Source of the DNA: Armillaria gallica
Taxonomy: Eukaryota; Basidiomycota; Agaricomycetes; Agaricales; Physalacriaceae
Assembly (NCBI GenBank): GCA_037576215.1
Contig: JBANDB010000011.1
Coordinates: 2,852,001 to 2,916,000, forward strand
Length of the DNA: 64,000 bases
Reading direction: 5' to 3'
Shown: positions 1 to 11,400 of the stretch, piece after piece
How positions within the stretch are numbered: the first letter of the stretch is position 1
Layout: each line of letters begins with the position of its first letter
The notes under the pieces: model-generated
Databases searched by the model: none
What the model saw: the letters and a program-made list of their open reading frames with translations, nothing else
What the model was told of the DNA's origin: nothing
Position numbers and translations under genes: made by a program

Positions 1-204
1 ATAACTGGCAGATAACTACCCAGCGGAACCGGCGGTAAACCGATTATTCACACTGTATGGCTTTTGCCTTGGGCATGTGGAAGAAATTCCACTGAGCCTC
101 GGGATAGTAGAGCGAATTTGACTAAACGTTACTGTAAGGATAACACGCCTAGATTCCTTACCCTCTTAACGCTCAAACTCTACCACCAGTGCGCTTGAAG
201 GAAA

Positions 205-710
205 ATGTGTAGCTTGCTTGTTCTGCAGAGAAACTTCATCACCGAGCGATGCGAAAACGGTTTGAAATATATCAACTCCGAACACTATGCTAAATGCGTG
301 TAGATATCGATACGATTTTATGCGGTGGTCGTTGGGAGAACCCTTTGATGGGTTGGGCTAGCTCGTGAGTCTCTCTTGACTTACTGCCGCTGAATAGTAT
401 TGATACAGGGAATAGAGCTGATAACATACAAGGAACAAGGATTTCATTTACTATTGTAACAAGGCGCCATGCATTTTGCGGCGGAGTAGGATACGTTTTC
501 AATGTATCTCCCTCTAGTGCGCTTTCTGATAGCCATTCACACCTTCAACGATGGGATTATTATGTGTAAGTGACCAGACAACGCAGGAAGATACTTTGCT
601 CATCGTCCACATAGTAACTTCCCGCAACTAAGAGCCTAGTTCCCCCCAAAGAGCTACAGGGAGAATTAACAGCATCGTCCAGAGACCAAGGAAAGCTGCA
701 ACCGTGTTTC
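205..710 (+). pseudogene. Decayed partial copy of NDUFS4 (complex I 18-kDa accessory subunit)
   Basis: This stretch matches exons 2-5 and the introns of the intact NDUFS4 gene at 6920-7654. The best kept block reads ENPLMGWASS-like sequence near 338-366 (GGTCGTTGGGAGAACCC), followed by the same donor. Exon 1, which would hold the mitochondrial targeting peptide, is not found in the window: similarity begins inside intron 1 (about 205). Exon 2 has lost about 25 bases after ATGC-TAAATGCG, and the AEKQG region now reads through a TAG near 487. Several other single-base changes break the frame. It is the left member of the tandem duplication and cannot make complex I subunit. The remnant is clear by side-by-side reading; exact ends are approximate. 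Confidence 0.82.
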
Positions 711-1249
711 AAGAAAAAACGCGGTTGTTTGTATACTGTTGGTCTTCTGCGTGCATGTGTATCCATTAATCTGCGCTCGAAAGCGACTCAGAGTTGAAAG
801 AGATTAGGTGAGGCCTCTGAAAGACCGAGCATCAGTATGTGCACCGATTCTATTCGAAGACAAGTCGCTAATAGCTAGCATCCTTTTCGTCTATTGATCA
901 AAATATACAAACCACCACCACCTCAGTGCCGTCTGTCTCAAGATTCTGATTTTGGGACAGTTCCACGGGCGAAAATGCAAAGTGAAAGTATAATTCACTG
1001 TAAAGGCCGTACGATCTTCTAGCGAACTTCAGCCAGAACGCAAGAATGACTCTATCGACGACACCTGGTTAACTAAATGCTTGGGTTTGAACTTGGCTTG
1101 TATGACGCATACCACGTGCACATTGATGCAGTTCGTGGGTTGAAAGTTCCATGTCACGATAGCATCAACCCTCTACAATCTCTAGTTGCTGACCTCAACA
1201 GATTCCTCGGTGATCTGACATCGGACCCTAAATTTGCGGACAACGCATA

Positions 1250-4200
1250 ATGAGCGACATTGAAACCCGATCGTTTTCCAAGAACTACAGGTGATGGTCT
1301 TATCCGTGTCCTGCCATACCAAAATACACATGCTATCGCTACAGTGGATTGATAAATCAGTCTGTGATTGCCATAGGAATTTTGGTACTATGCACCGGAG
1401 GCCAGGAATACCTGAAAAGGAAGCGTAGAGGTGGAAGGAAGCAATATGAGGAAGAGCTTGGAAGCAGGGAAAGTTGGCAATTTGGATAGTGAGTTCGTCC
1501 TCCAGTATTTTTAATGAATCCCTCCAGCGTCGAGTGTGGATACCATTCAAGTTTCCTTTAAATTCGTTCTTCATTCTACCCCTGTACCAACCAATACTGA
1601 TCTTGTGCACTTATAGCCTGTATCAAGGCAGGTCCTGGGCTTGGTGAGTTTATTGAATCATCAATATGGGGCCTATTTTACGCAGTCATTAGGAAGCCGT
1701 CGCCTCCGTTGCCAGGAGGATGGATATTGTCGTGGGTTCCGCAAGCCGTTTGGTTTCCTGAAGCGAAGATGAATGAAATTCGGGGTATTGATGCAACGCT
1801 GTATATTCGATTTCTTCGCGGCTGCTGTACGTTTCCGTCATCTCTATAAGAGCAGAGCATCCCACAAGCTTACTTAGTTTGGTTCGCTCTGTTGCACACA
1901 GTCACCACGTTTCCCGTGGTGTTCCCCGTTCACGTCAAATTCTCTGAACCTTTGATTGATTCCAAATCCATGACTCGCGCCTCCATTTCTTCCCTTGTCG
2001 GGACCCAGGAAGGGAAATCCTTGCTATGGACTCATGTATGCCTGCTGTTTTGGATAACCTTGACGTGGATCGGTACACTGTTTTGGATAGCCCATGGTGC
2101 ATTCATGCTGCGCGAGCAAAACATCACACAGGCTGCGAAACGTATTTCCTCGGAGTCAGGCGAAGGCGCTGGTCCAGAATATCATCCCCATCCTCATCCA
2201 CCGTTCAATTATGCGTCTGTCCCACCACCGGACGTCATGCATCCGAAGAACAGTCTTCGTCTGCGTACTATCATGGTATCAAATGTTCCTCCGCAATTGA
2301 GAGATGAGAAGGAGCTCAAAGAATATTTCGAGCACTATATGTCCCGAAAGCTAGAGCGTCCGGCATTGGGTCTGACCTCAACAACACAGCCAGGCTTCTT
2401 CAACAAGTCATTCACCTTCCTCTTCAATCACGCCAAACGTCTTCCAGTTATACCCCACGAATCGAAAGATGGAAAGGACCACTCTTCTGCCCCGGATCCG
2501 GAGAATGTGGCCGTGATAGATCGTATTGCTGTTACAAGAAAGATGACTGAGTTGGCTTCGCTTCTGGAACGCCACGAGGACATTCTTATACTCTTGGAGA
2601 CGGCCCACATTAAACTGGCGAGAACTGCGCTCCATGCTGTTAAAAGGGCCATACATCGAAGAGAGGCGAATAAACCTTTTTCTCGGAGCAACTCCAGGGC
2701 CAAACTTGTTGCGAAACAGAGGGAAACGATTGCCGATGTTGAAAAAGGCGATGCCGAATTAGAAGGTGCTCTCAGTGAAGAGGAGCGGATGGAACAGCTC
2801 ATCAAGGTTTTGGGTCCATTCGTCGATGAATTCGAGCTAAGGCAACGTGGTGCCAGGTTCAAGAAATCCTCCCACGGATCAAATAATGCCTTCCAACAGC
2901 TGCGAACAAAAGAACCTACTGATTCCGACGAGGGCTCCTCAGAGAGTGTCACTGCCTACCCTCCCACATCTGCGAATGGACGGCGATGCAAGCGCAAGAC
3001 TACCATTTGGGAAGCTCTCCTCAGCCTACCGTGGAGCAGTCTTGATGCGTACCAACCCTTGGTCAACTTATCGCATCTCTTCCGCGGAAAGACGGTACCA
3101 TCCATCGACTACTACACAGCTAAACTCAACCTGCTAACGTTCCTTATAACGGAGGACCGTTCTAAGCATGTGACATCATTCGATTCCGCTTCGACCGCAT
3201 TCGTTACTTTTGCCAATCCAGACGATGCGAGAAAGGCGTGCAAATATTTGGCAGTCCACCCTCATAACCCGCTTACGTGTTTAGTCACGATGGCCCCAGA
3301 GTACCAGGATTTGGACTGGATCAAGGTCATGAAATCGTCTTTCAATGCAGAGGTTAAATTCCTTCTTAAATATCATTTTTCAATTAGTTTAACCGCTTAT
3401 TTTTGTGTTAGTTTGTTAAAGACTGGGTGGTCAGTGCGGGCGTATGGTCAGTAGCAGTCTTTGTCTTTTTGTTATATCTAGCCAAACTTGTCATAGGTCA
3501 TTCACCGTCTTTTGGTTTTTTCCGGTGTCGTTGCTCGTTGGTCTAGTATCTATTCAGAACATAAGTATTTTCTTGCCTAGTTTTGTAAGGTTCACTCTTT
3601 CCTCCTGCGCTTTATACTCATTGCCACACGTCTAGAAAGTATATCTGGATAGGCATCCCTGGGGACAATATCTGATTCAATCATTTCTTCCTACACTTCT
3701 TGTGGCTCTGCTCGCTCTACTGATCCCGCATATATTGATATTCATCGCCAAGAAGGTTAACACAATTATGACCCTTTCAGCTCTTCACGACCGACTCATG
3801 ATTAGATATTACAAGTTTCTGATTGTCAATGTTCTTGTGTTTTTTTGTATAGGAGCGGCTGCTTTGCAATCTTTCCTCGACTCTTTCCGAGCATCAGCCA
3901 CGACTCCCAACATTCTCCAGATTGTGACAGATAGTTTTGCGTCAGCTGTACCGTTCTACGTTGGTTGGCGTGGGTACTTTAAGTGATTTACAACAGGCCG
4001 TCGTTGCTGATTCACCTTTCAGTCATTTTCACGACTGGTATGCATGGTGGTTTTGAAATACTTTTGTGTACGCCACACGCCTTCTCACTTCTTTCGCGAG
4101 GATTGACCATTTCTATTTCTAGTTGGTGTAAGGTCTATTTGCTTTCTCTCGCCCTCTGTGGGATGATTAATGACCTCGTTATTCAAGTTACCCCTTATTA

Positions 4201-6178
4201 TGCTTGTTATCAACCCCGCAAGTAGGATACAACTTACTCCGTGAGTCATTCAGTTCAGAATTTTGAAAGTGTCTTACGTTCTCCGCAGACGTCGACGATC
4301 CGTCGAAATACGTCCTCGAACATTCAACTTTTACCGTCAGTATGAAGACAATATTACCTATAGAAGACTGAAGCATTTGTAGATTGGCTCCCTACACATT
4401 CATTGGTGATCCACGTTTTGATGGTATTCGCCGTGCTCAATCCTGTTGTACTACCCTTCGGAACATTTTACTTTTTCGTTGAAGCCGGTGCGTTCTTCTC
4501 TGTATCTCAGCCTATCAAAAAAAAATAACGTGTCTGTAGGAGTAATCAAAAACCAAGTATGTTCTTTTGTCCTTTCTACAATAACTTGCTTACCCCAGTC
4601 CTCAAGCTGATTCACGTCTACGCCAAAAATTACGAGGGCGAGGGAAAGCTCATCTTGATACGGATACTGCGATATTCGTTAGATGGTAAGAAATCTACAC
4701 GACTGTCTGAGAATTAGTTTTTGACGTTTAATAAGGCCTTATCTTGTCTCAGGTTCGTATATACTACGTGGGCAGAAACCGGTCGCTGAAGGAATCCTAC
4801 TAGGCTGTCTTTCTTGCATATATGGCTGCCTTGAAGGAGGATGCCAATGCTGCCCTCTCCGCCGTGTTCATTGTGTTCACAGTTGTCGTGAAGTTTCTGT
4901 GAGTAAAATTGCTTTCTGTGATTCAATCTCTCAACCTCATGCAATACACATAGCATGACACAAATGTGTCGAGCACAGTTTGAACGTGACGATGTGCAGG
5001 AAGCACATATTGTCTGCGGACGGCCGGAGGCGGCAGGCATACTCAACATTGAGGGAGGGGAGACCGGAAACACCAAACAGGACATGAATACTGCCTTCAG
5101 TACGAATTTGCAACGACGGCAATTCTGGCAGCTACCAGCTTGGGTGACGCTTATTTTTGCTAAAGATCGGCGTCAACCAAATGATCCCTCGGCAGGAGGA
5201 CCCAACCCTTCCTGTACAGAGCACCGTTCATTTTCACGTCTTGGGTCTGGTACATCACAGGCAGAAGAAAATGAACCACCCTCCCGACTCGCGGCTGGAA
5301 GCAAACTTGAGCCCCCGTTGTCACCAATCGTTCCACCTGTAGAACCTATGCCACGAATTGAAGACGACCTCCCCGTTGTTCCTCACCCACCGCCTGTAAG
5401 CTGGGATGACTTAACGATCGCTGACCTACCTTACGACAACCCATACTACACCCGTGCTATTAGCAATGCTCTCTGGCTACCACGAAACCCATGCGGTCTA
5501 CTTGATCTCGAGGATACCATTGATCTCAAGACCTCTATCACAGTCGAAGCTTCCGCCGGCAAGATAGGGACTTGGATCGGGATTCCCGAAACAGAATCTC
5601 CATTGCAGATGTCCACACTATCACTGTATCCATCACATATTTCATTACCACCCTCCGAACGACGTGCTTCCAGCTTTGCGGTGGATGGTACGGAGGAGAT
5701 CGATCTCCCACCCGCTATTGCAAGGCGCGTGGAAGTGAAAGAAGGTGACATTGAGCAGGCGGCTGCACCTCGAAGGGCCTCTCTGTCACGAGGTCGGCCG
5801 AGTATCAGCCAGAGGCAACCGAGTTTGTCTAGTCTGCAGCAATCGATTAAACCACCAAGACCGTATCTCGAAGGCACCGAGCTACTTCGACTTGAATCTC
5901 CTAGCCGGCCAGGACCCCCCGACCGCCCTGCTTCTGGTCATTCTTCACAGCCTCTACCCGATGTTCATGCTCAGGGTGACTTTGTGAGGGCCAACGCTGC
6001 ACGTCGGATATCTATGGGTGCCCTGAAGCATGCAGAGAACATATCGACTCATCATGCAATTCTTCAGGAGGTAGTGGCGGAAGAACGGTCTGCCTTGGAG
6101 AACAGACTGAAGAAGGAAAATGCTACAACATCATGGTTTACCTCGTGGATGTACCGGAGGGGTTCAAGACCGGAGTGA
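1250..6178 (+). pseudogene. CSC1/OSCA-like stress-gated cation channel, left copy, probably frameshifted
   Basis: The family (DUF221/RSN1_7TM) forms osmosensitive, calcium-permeable channels in the plasma or internal membranes. Seventeen exons can be placed: 1250-1290, 1345-1488, 1617-1643, 1693-1826, 1878-3352, 3412-3446, 3497-3584, 3636-3969, 4023-4065, 4123-4240, 4289-4335, 4383-4487, 4540-4556, 4607-4685, 4736-4752, 4804-4898, 4954-6178. Start MSDIETRSFSKNY, FWFFPVSLLVGLVSIQN in the pore-forming part, and a C-terminal tail with VPHPPPVSWDDL and NALWLPRNPCGLLD are all as in the intact copy. Exon 10 (4123-4240) is 118 bases against 108 in the right copy. Its upstream half reads CKVYLLSLALCGMI in one frame and its downstream half LPLIM...RIQLTP in another, with no splice choice that I can find to reconcile them. 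The simplest reading is a 1-base insertion near 4170-4185. If it is an assembly error, the gene is otherwise intact. Confidence 0.75.
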
Positions 6179-6919
6179 TCTTGTGTGGTGGTTGTCGGTG
6201 CTGGAACTATGTTCAAGTGACAAATTTGATAGCCTACCTCGGAGTGATTTAGTTTGGTATATTTTGTGTATAGGCGAAAGGACGCATAGTGGGTGTAGTT
6301 CTGATATTTAGAATGGATATGTCAGTTTTACAGGACCCGTCTCCAAGTACTCAACAGCCCGCGTCCAACCCCAATTTCTTCCTCCAGCAGGTCGTATGAC
6401 TAAAATCACCACGTGGAAGCGCGTCCAAGCGTTCTATGGATCCAATGAAGCTAGCGCTGAATATCCCTCAAGGCCTCAAGCTCAAGCCTGGTCCATGATT
6501 TGTGGCCTGCCATCTTATGCCAGAAGTTAGAACGGTACAATGAGTCTGATCACAGGAGAATTATCAGGAGCATGGCAATGATCAGAGGCGGTGACGACAA
6601 CTGGAGGGTTAGAGATTGTTGAACATAAAGGATACCCATGTTGTCGGATGCTAGTGGCAAGGAGAGGGCAGTTGCAGGGAAGTGGTATGCACTATCGGGA
6701 GGGCGAGACGAAGCTGGGCTACCATCGATATCAGCCAATGGCAACGACAACGACGCTGTCATCAGGGTGTGTGAGACCGTGTTAGCTAGCGTACACTGTA
6801 GAGACATAGTAGGCGCAAGGTAGACGGCCTTGCCGGGCCCGGCTGACCGAAGCATTCCTAAACGGGCTTGGTATCCAAACACATGCAACTCCTGTGCTCT
6901 GATTTCTTGTCATCCTACC
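6179..6919. other. Spacer between the two duplication units; no gene seen
   Basis: Holds the 3' flank of the left channel copy and the promoter of NDUFS4. Only short overlapping open frames are present, none with recognisable protein features. No convincing TATA element was picked out. Confidence 0.5.
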
Positions 6920-7654
6920 ATGTCATTCATTCGTTGTGCAAGGACTGCCTTAGCGGTTAGAGGTGCGCCTCTGGGGCAACGGCGTCTCTTGGCACGAGGC
7001 GTTAGCAACGAATCAACCCCGGCCACCAAGTCAGCGGAGTCGTCAGAAATCGTAGCTCCCGCTCCCCCCCGAGATGTAATGGTTGCAGAGGTTGTGAGTG
7101 GTGCTCCAGGTACGCTTCGATTGCCCTTGTATGAAAATGCGTAGCTTACGCGTCCTCGCAGAGGAACTTCGCCACCGAGCGGTGCGGATATATCAGCCGA
7201 CTCGGAACACTATGCAAAGCGGGGCGGCGAAAACTGAGCGCTGGCGTATAGATTTCGATACAATGTTAAGCGGTGGTCGTTGGGAGAACCCCTTGATGGG
7301 TTGGGCTAGCTCGTGAGCCGCCCCCGACCCAGTGCCGTCGAATGGTATTGACGCAGAGAACAGGGCTGATTACATGCAAGGAACGAGGGTTTCATTCAGA
7401 TCGAAAGAAGACGCCATGCATTTCGCGGAGAAGCAGGGTATGTTTTCAACCTATGTCACTCAAGTGCGCTTTCTTATTAGCCTTCACACCTTCCAGGATG
7501 GGATTATTATGTGTAAGTGATCAGACAACCCATGAGGATATTCTTGCTCATCGTCTACAGGCAACCTCCCGCGACTAAGAGAGTTCCTCCCAAGAACTAC
7601 AGCGAGAATTACAAATATCGTCCAAACACCCTTCGTATTATGAAGACCAAGTAA
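6920..7654 (+). CDS. NDUFS4: NADH:ubiquinone oxidoreductase 18-kDa accessory subunit (NDUFS4 family), mitochondrial
   Basis: Nuclear-encoded accessory subunit of respiratory complex I, on the matrix arm near the NADH-oxidising module. Five exons (6920-7109, 7162-7312, 7364-7437, 7497-7512, 7561-7654) give 174 aa. The N-terminus MSFIRCARTALAVRGA is rich in Arg and lacks acidic residues, as expected of a mitochondrial presequence. The conserved core follows: VRIYQPTRNTMQSG at about 74, then FDTMLSGGRWENPLMGWASS, DYMQGTRVSF, DAMHFAEKQGWDYYV, and the C-terminal PPKNYSENYKYRPN, ending RIMKTK. Exon 4 is only 16 bases. Length and motif order match the family, and all splice sites are GT-AG and keep frame. 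It sits directly upstream of the intact channel gene, and a decayed duplicate lies at 205-710, so this looks like the only functional copy here. Confidence 0.93.
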
Positions 7655-8412
7655 AGCTACAATCATACATGCGTTTGTCTGTATAATGCATGTATATTCA
7701 TCAATGCGCGCTCGACGACGACTCAAAGGACAAGGAAATTAGATAAAGCCTCTGGAAGACAGGGCATCAGTAAGTGATGCTTAAAAGGAGAGACTAAGCT
7801 ACCACCCTTTCGTCTCGTAATTGCCATTTGTGAGCTCACAATTGTCGCTGAATCACGACGTGATCATTACGCTGTTTCGTTCTCCTTTTCAGTAGCTGCT
7901 CATTAAGATTCTTTGTATTAGCCTTCTTTTACCTTGTACGTATCCGTTACTTCTGATTGCGGCTTTCAGATGGAGCTGTCGTATAAATGGACCGTGCTCA
8001 CGTAGTGTACCCCATCTCGTTTGCAACGCGTATTCACCCTTTTATCCAGCTTTTATCGCTCATTCCGCCGTCTCGAGGCTCGCGATTCCAATACGTTATA
8101 GTCAAGATTCTGATCTCAGATTATTTCAACGGACGAAAATGCAGAATGAACGTATAATTCGTTGTCAAAAACGTCGCTATCTTCTAGCGAATGAATTTCG
8201 CTGAATTTCGGCAACTTTTTGTATGACGCATACCACGTGCTCATTACATGTTATGACGGTCCGCCGCTCCGACAGCCCCGAGTCCTTGACCCCAGTCCGT
8301 GGTTGCGACTTCCATGTCACGCTAGCATCTACCCTCTACCACCTCTAGTCTTTGACCTCTGCGTGTTTCTCGGTTATCTGACGTCTGAATTTACATTTAC
8401 GACCACCACATA
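7655..8412. other. Upstream region of the right-hand channel gene
   Basis: A 758-base spacer between NDUFS4 and the channel start. It resembles 710-1249 in the left unit, so both channel copies inherited the same promoter region in diverged form. No gene is visible. The stretch from 8090 to 8412 is the best conserved between units (for example GTATGACGCATACCACGTGC near 8221), which makes it the likeliest place for regulatory sites. Confidence 0.5.
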
Positions 8413-11400
8413 ATGAGCGACATCCAAACTCGACCGTTTTCCAAGAATTACAGGTGTGATGCTATCCCTGTCTCGTCTTGCTGTCTTAAAAGACTCATGC
8501 CATCACTATAGTGGACTGATAAATCAGTCTGTAATTGCTATAGGGATCACTGTACTATGCGTCGGAGGCCAGGAATACATGAAAAGGAAACGCAGAGGGA
8601 AAAAACGATATGAAGAAGGGCTTGGAAGCAGGGAAAGTTGGCAATTTGGATAGTAAGTCCGTCTTCAAGTTTCTTGCGAATTCCTCCGGAGACGAGTGTA
8701 GATACAATTCAAGTTTCCTTCAAATCCATTCTTCATTCTACCCCTGTACCAACCAATACTGATCTTGTGCCGTTGCAGCCTGTATCAAGGCAGGTCATGG
8801 GCTTGGTGAGTTTGTTGAATTACCCATGCGGCATCTTTTCTTACGCAGTCATTAGGAAGCCATCGCCTCCGTCGCCAAGAGGATGGATATTGTCGTGGGT
8901 TCCCCAAGCCGTGTGGTTTCCTGAAGCGAAGATGAATGAAATTCGGGGTATTGATGCAACATTGTATATTCGGTTTCTTCGTGGCTGCTGTACGTTTCCA
9001 TCATCTCTATATGAGCAGAACATCTGACACGCTTACTTAGTTTGGTTCGCTCTGTTGCACACACTCACCACGTTTCCCGTGTTGTTCCCCATTCACGTCA
9101 AATTCTCTGGACCTGACATTGATCCCAAATCCATGACTCGCGCCTCCATTTCTTCCCTTGTCTCTACGGACCAAGGGAAATCCTTGCTGTGGATTCATAT
9201 ATGCATCTTGTTTTGGATCACCCTGACGTGGATTGGTACACTGTTTTGGATAGCCCATGGCGCATTCATGTTGCGTGCGGAAAACATCACACAGGCTGCG
9301 AAACGTATTTCCTCGGAGTCAGGCGAAGGTACTCGTCCAGAATATCACCCTCATCCTCATCCACAGTTCAATTTTGCGTCTGCCCCATCACTGGAGGTCT
9401 TACATCCGATAAACGGTCTTCGTCTGCGTACTATCATGGTATCAAATGTTCCTCCGCAATTGAGAGATGAGAAGGTGCTCAAAGAATACTTCGAGTACTA
9501 TATGTCCCGAAAGCTAGAGCGTCCGGGATTGGGTCTGACCTCGACAACACAGCCAGGTTTCTTCAACAAGTCCTTCCTCTTCCTCTTCAATCACGCCAAA
9601 CGTCTTCCAGTTATACCCCACGAATCGAAGGATGGAAAGGACCACTCTTCTCCTCCCGATCCGGAGAATGTGCCTGTGATAGATCGTGTTGTGGTTGCGA
9701 GAAAGATGACTGAGTTGGCTTCGCTTCTGGAACGCCGCGAGGACATTCTTAGACTCTTGGAGACGGCGCACATTAAACTGGCGAGAACTGCCCTCGAGGC
9801 TGTCAAAAAGGCCATGCATCGAAAAGAGGCGAATAAACCTTTTTCTCGGAGCAACTCCAGGGCCAAACTTGTTGCGAAACAGAGGAAATCGATTGCCGAT
9901 GTTGAACAAGGTGATGCCGAATTAGAAGGTGCTCTCAGTGAAGAGGAGCGGATGGAACAGCTCATCAAGGTTCTGGGTCCATTCGTCGATGAATTTGAGC
10001 TAAGGCAAAGTGGGGCCAGGCTCAAGAGATCTTCCCACGGTTCAAATCACGTTTTCCAACAGCTGCGAACAGAAGGATCTACTGACTCCGACGAGGGCTC
10101 CTCAGAAAGTCCCACCGCCTACCCTCCCACATCTGCGAATGGACGGCGGCGCAAGCGCAAGACCACCATCTGGGAAGCACTCCTCAGCCTACCGCGGAGC
10201 AGTCTTGATGCATACCAACCCTTGGTCAATTTATCGCATCTCTTCCGCGGAAAGACGGTTCCATCCATCGACTACTATACAGCTAAACTCAATCTGCTAA
10301 CGTCCCTCATAACGGAGAACCGCGCTAAGCCTGTGATAAAATTCGATCCCGTCTCGACCGCATTCGTTACTTTCGCCAATCCAGACGATGCGAGAAAGGC
10401 GTGCAAGTATCTGGCAGTCCACCCTCATAACCCACTTACGTGTTTAGTCACGATGGCTCCAGAGTACCAGGATTTGGACTGGATCCGGGTTATGAAATCG
10501 TCTTTCAATGCAGAGGTCAGATTCCTTCTTAAATCCCATTTTCTACTTGCTTATTTTTGCGCTAGTTCGTAAAAGATTGGGTTGTGAGCGTGGGTGTATG
10601 GTCAGTGGCATAAGATTCTTTTTTTAATTACATCTAGACAAACCTCTCGCAGGGCATTCACCATCTTTTGGTTGTTTCCGGTGTCATTACTCGTTGGTTT
10701 AGTATCTATTCAGAACATCAGTGCTTTCTGGCCTAGTCTTGTAAGGTTCCCTCTTTCTTCCTGCATTCTATGCTCATCGCCGCACTTAGAAAGCATACCT
10801 CGACAAGCACGCTTGGGAGGAAGAAGTGATTCAATCATTTCTTCCTACCCTTCTCGTGGCTCTGTTAGCTCTACTTATCCCGCTTATCCTGTTACTCATC
10901 GCTAAAAAGGCTCATACAATTACGACCCTTTCAGCTCTTCACGACCGAATCATGACTAGATATTACAAGTTTCTTATTGTCAACGTTCTTGTATTTTTCT
11001 GTGTAGGCACTGCTGCCATGCAGTCTCTCCTCACCTCTTTCCGAGCATCGGCGAACAGGCCCGACATTCTCCAGATTGTGGCAGATAGTTTTCCATCAGC
11101 TGGACCATTCTACGTTGGTTGGCGTGAGTGCTTCAGGCAATTCATAAGAAGCCGTCGACGCTGATCGACCTTTCAGTCATTTTCACGGCCGCTATGCATG
11201 GTGGTTTTGAAATAATATTGCGTATGTTACATGCTACTTACACATCTTTCGCACGAACTGATCGCTTCTATTTTCAGTCGGTGTAAGATCTATCTACTTT
11301 CTTTCGTCGTCTACGGGATGATTAAAGAACTTTTATCAAAGTTACCCCTTATCATGTACCCTACAACTAAAAGACAACTTACTCCGTGAGTTTTCCAGTC

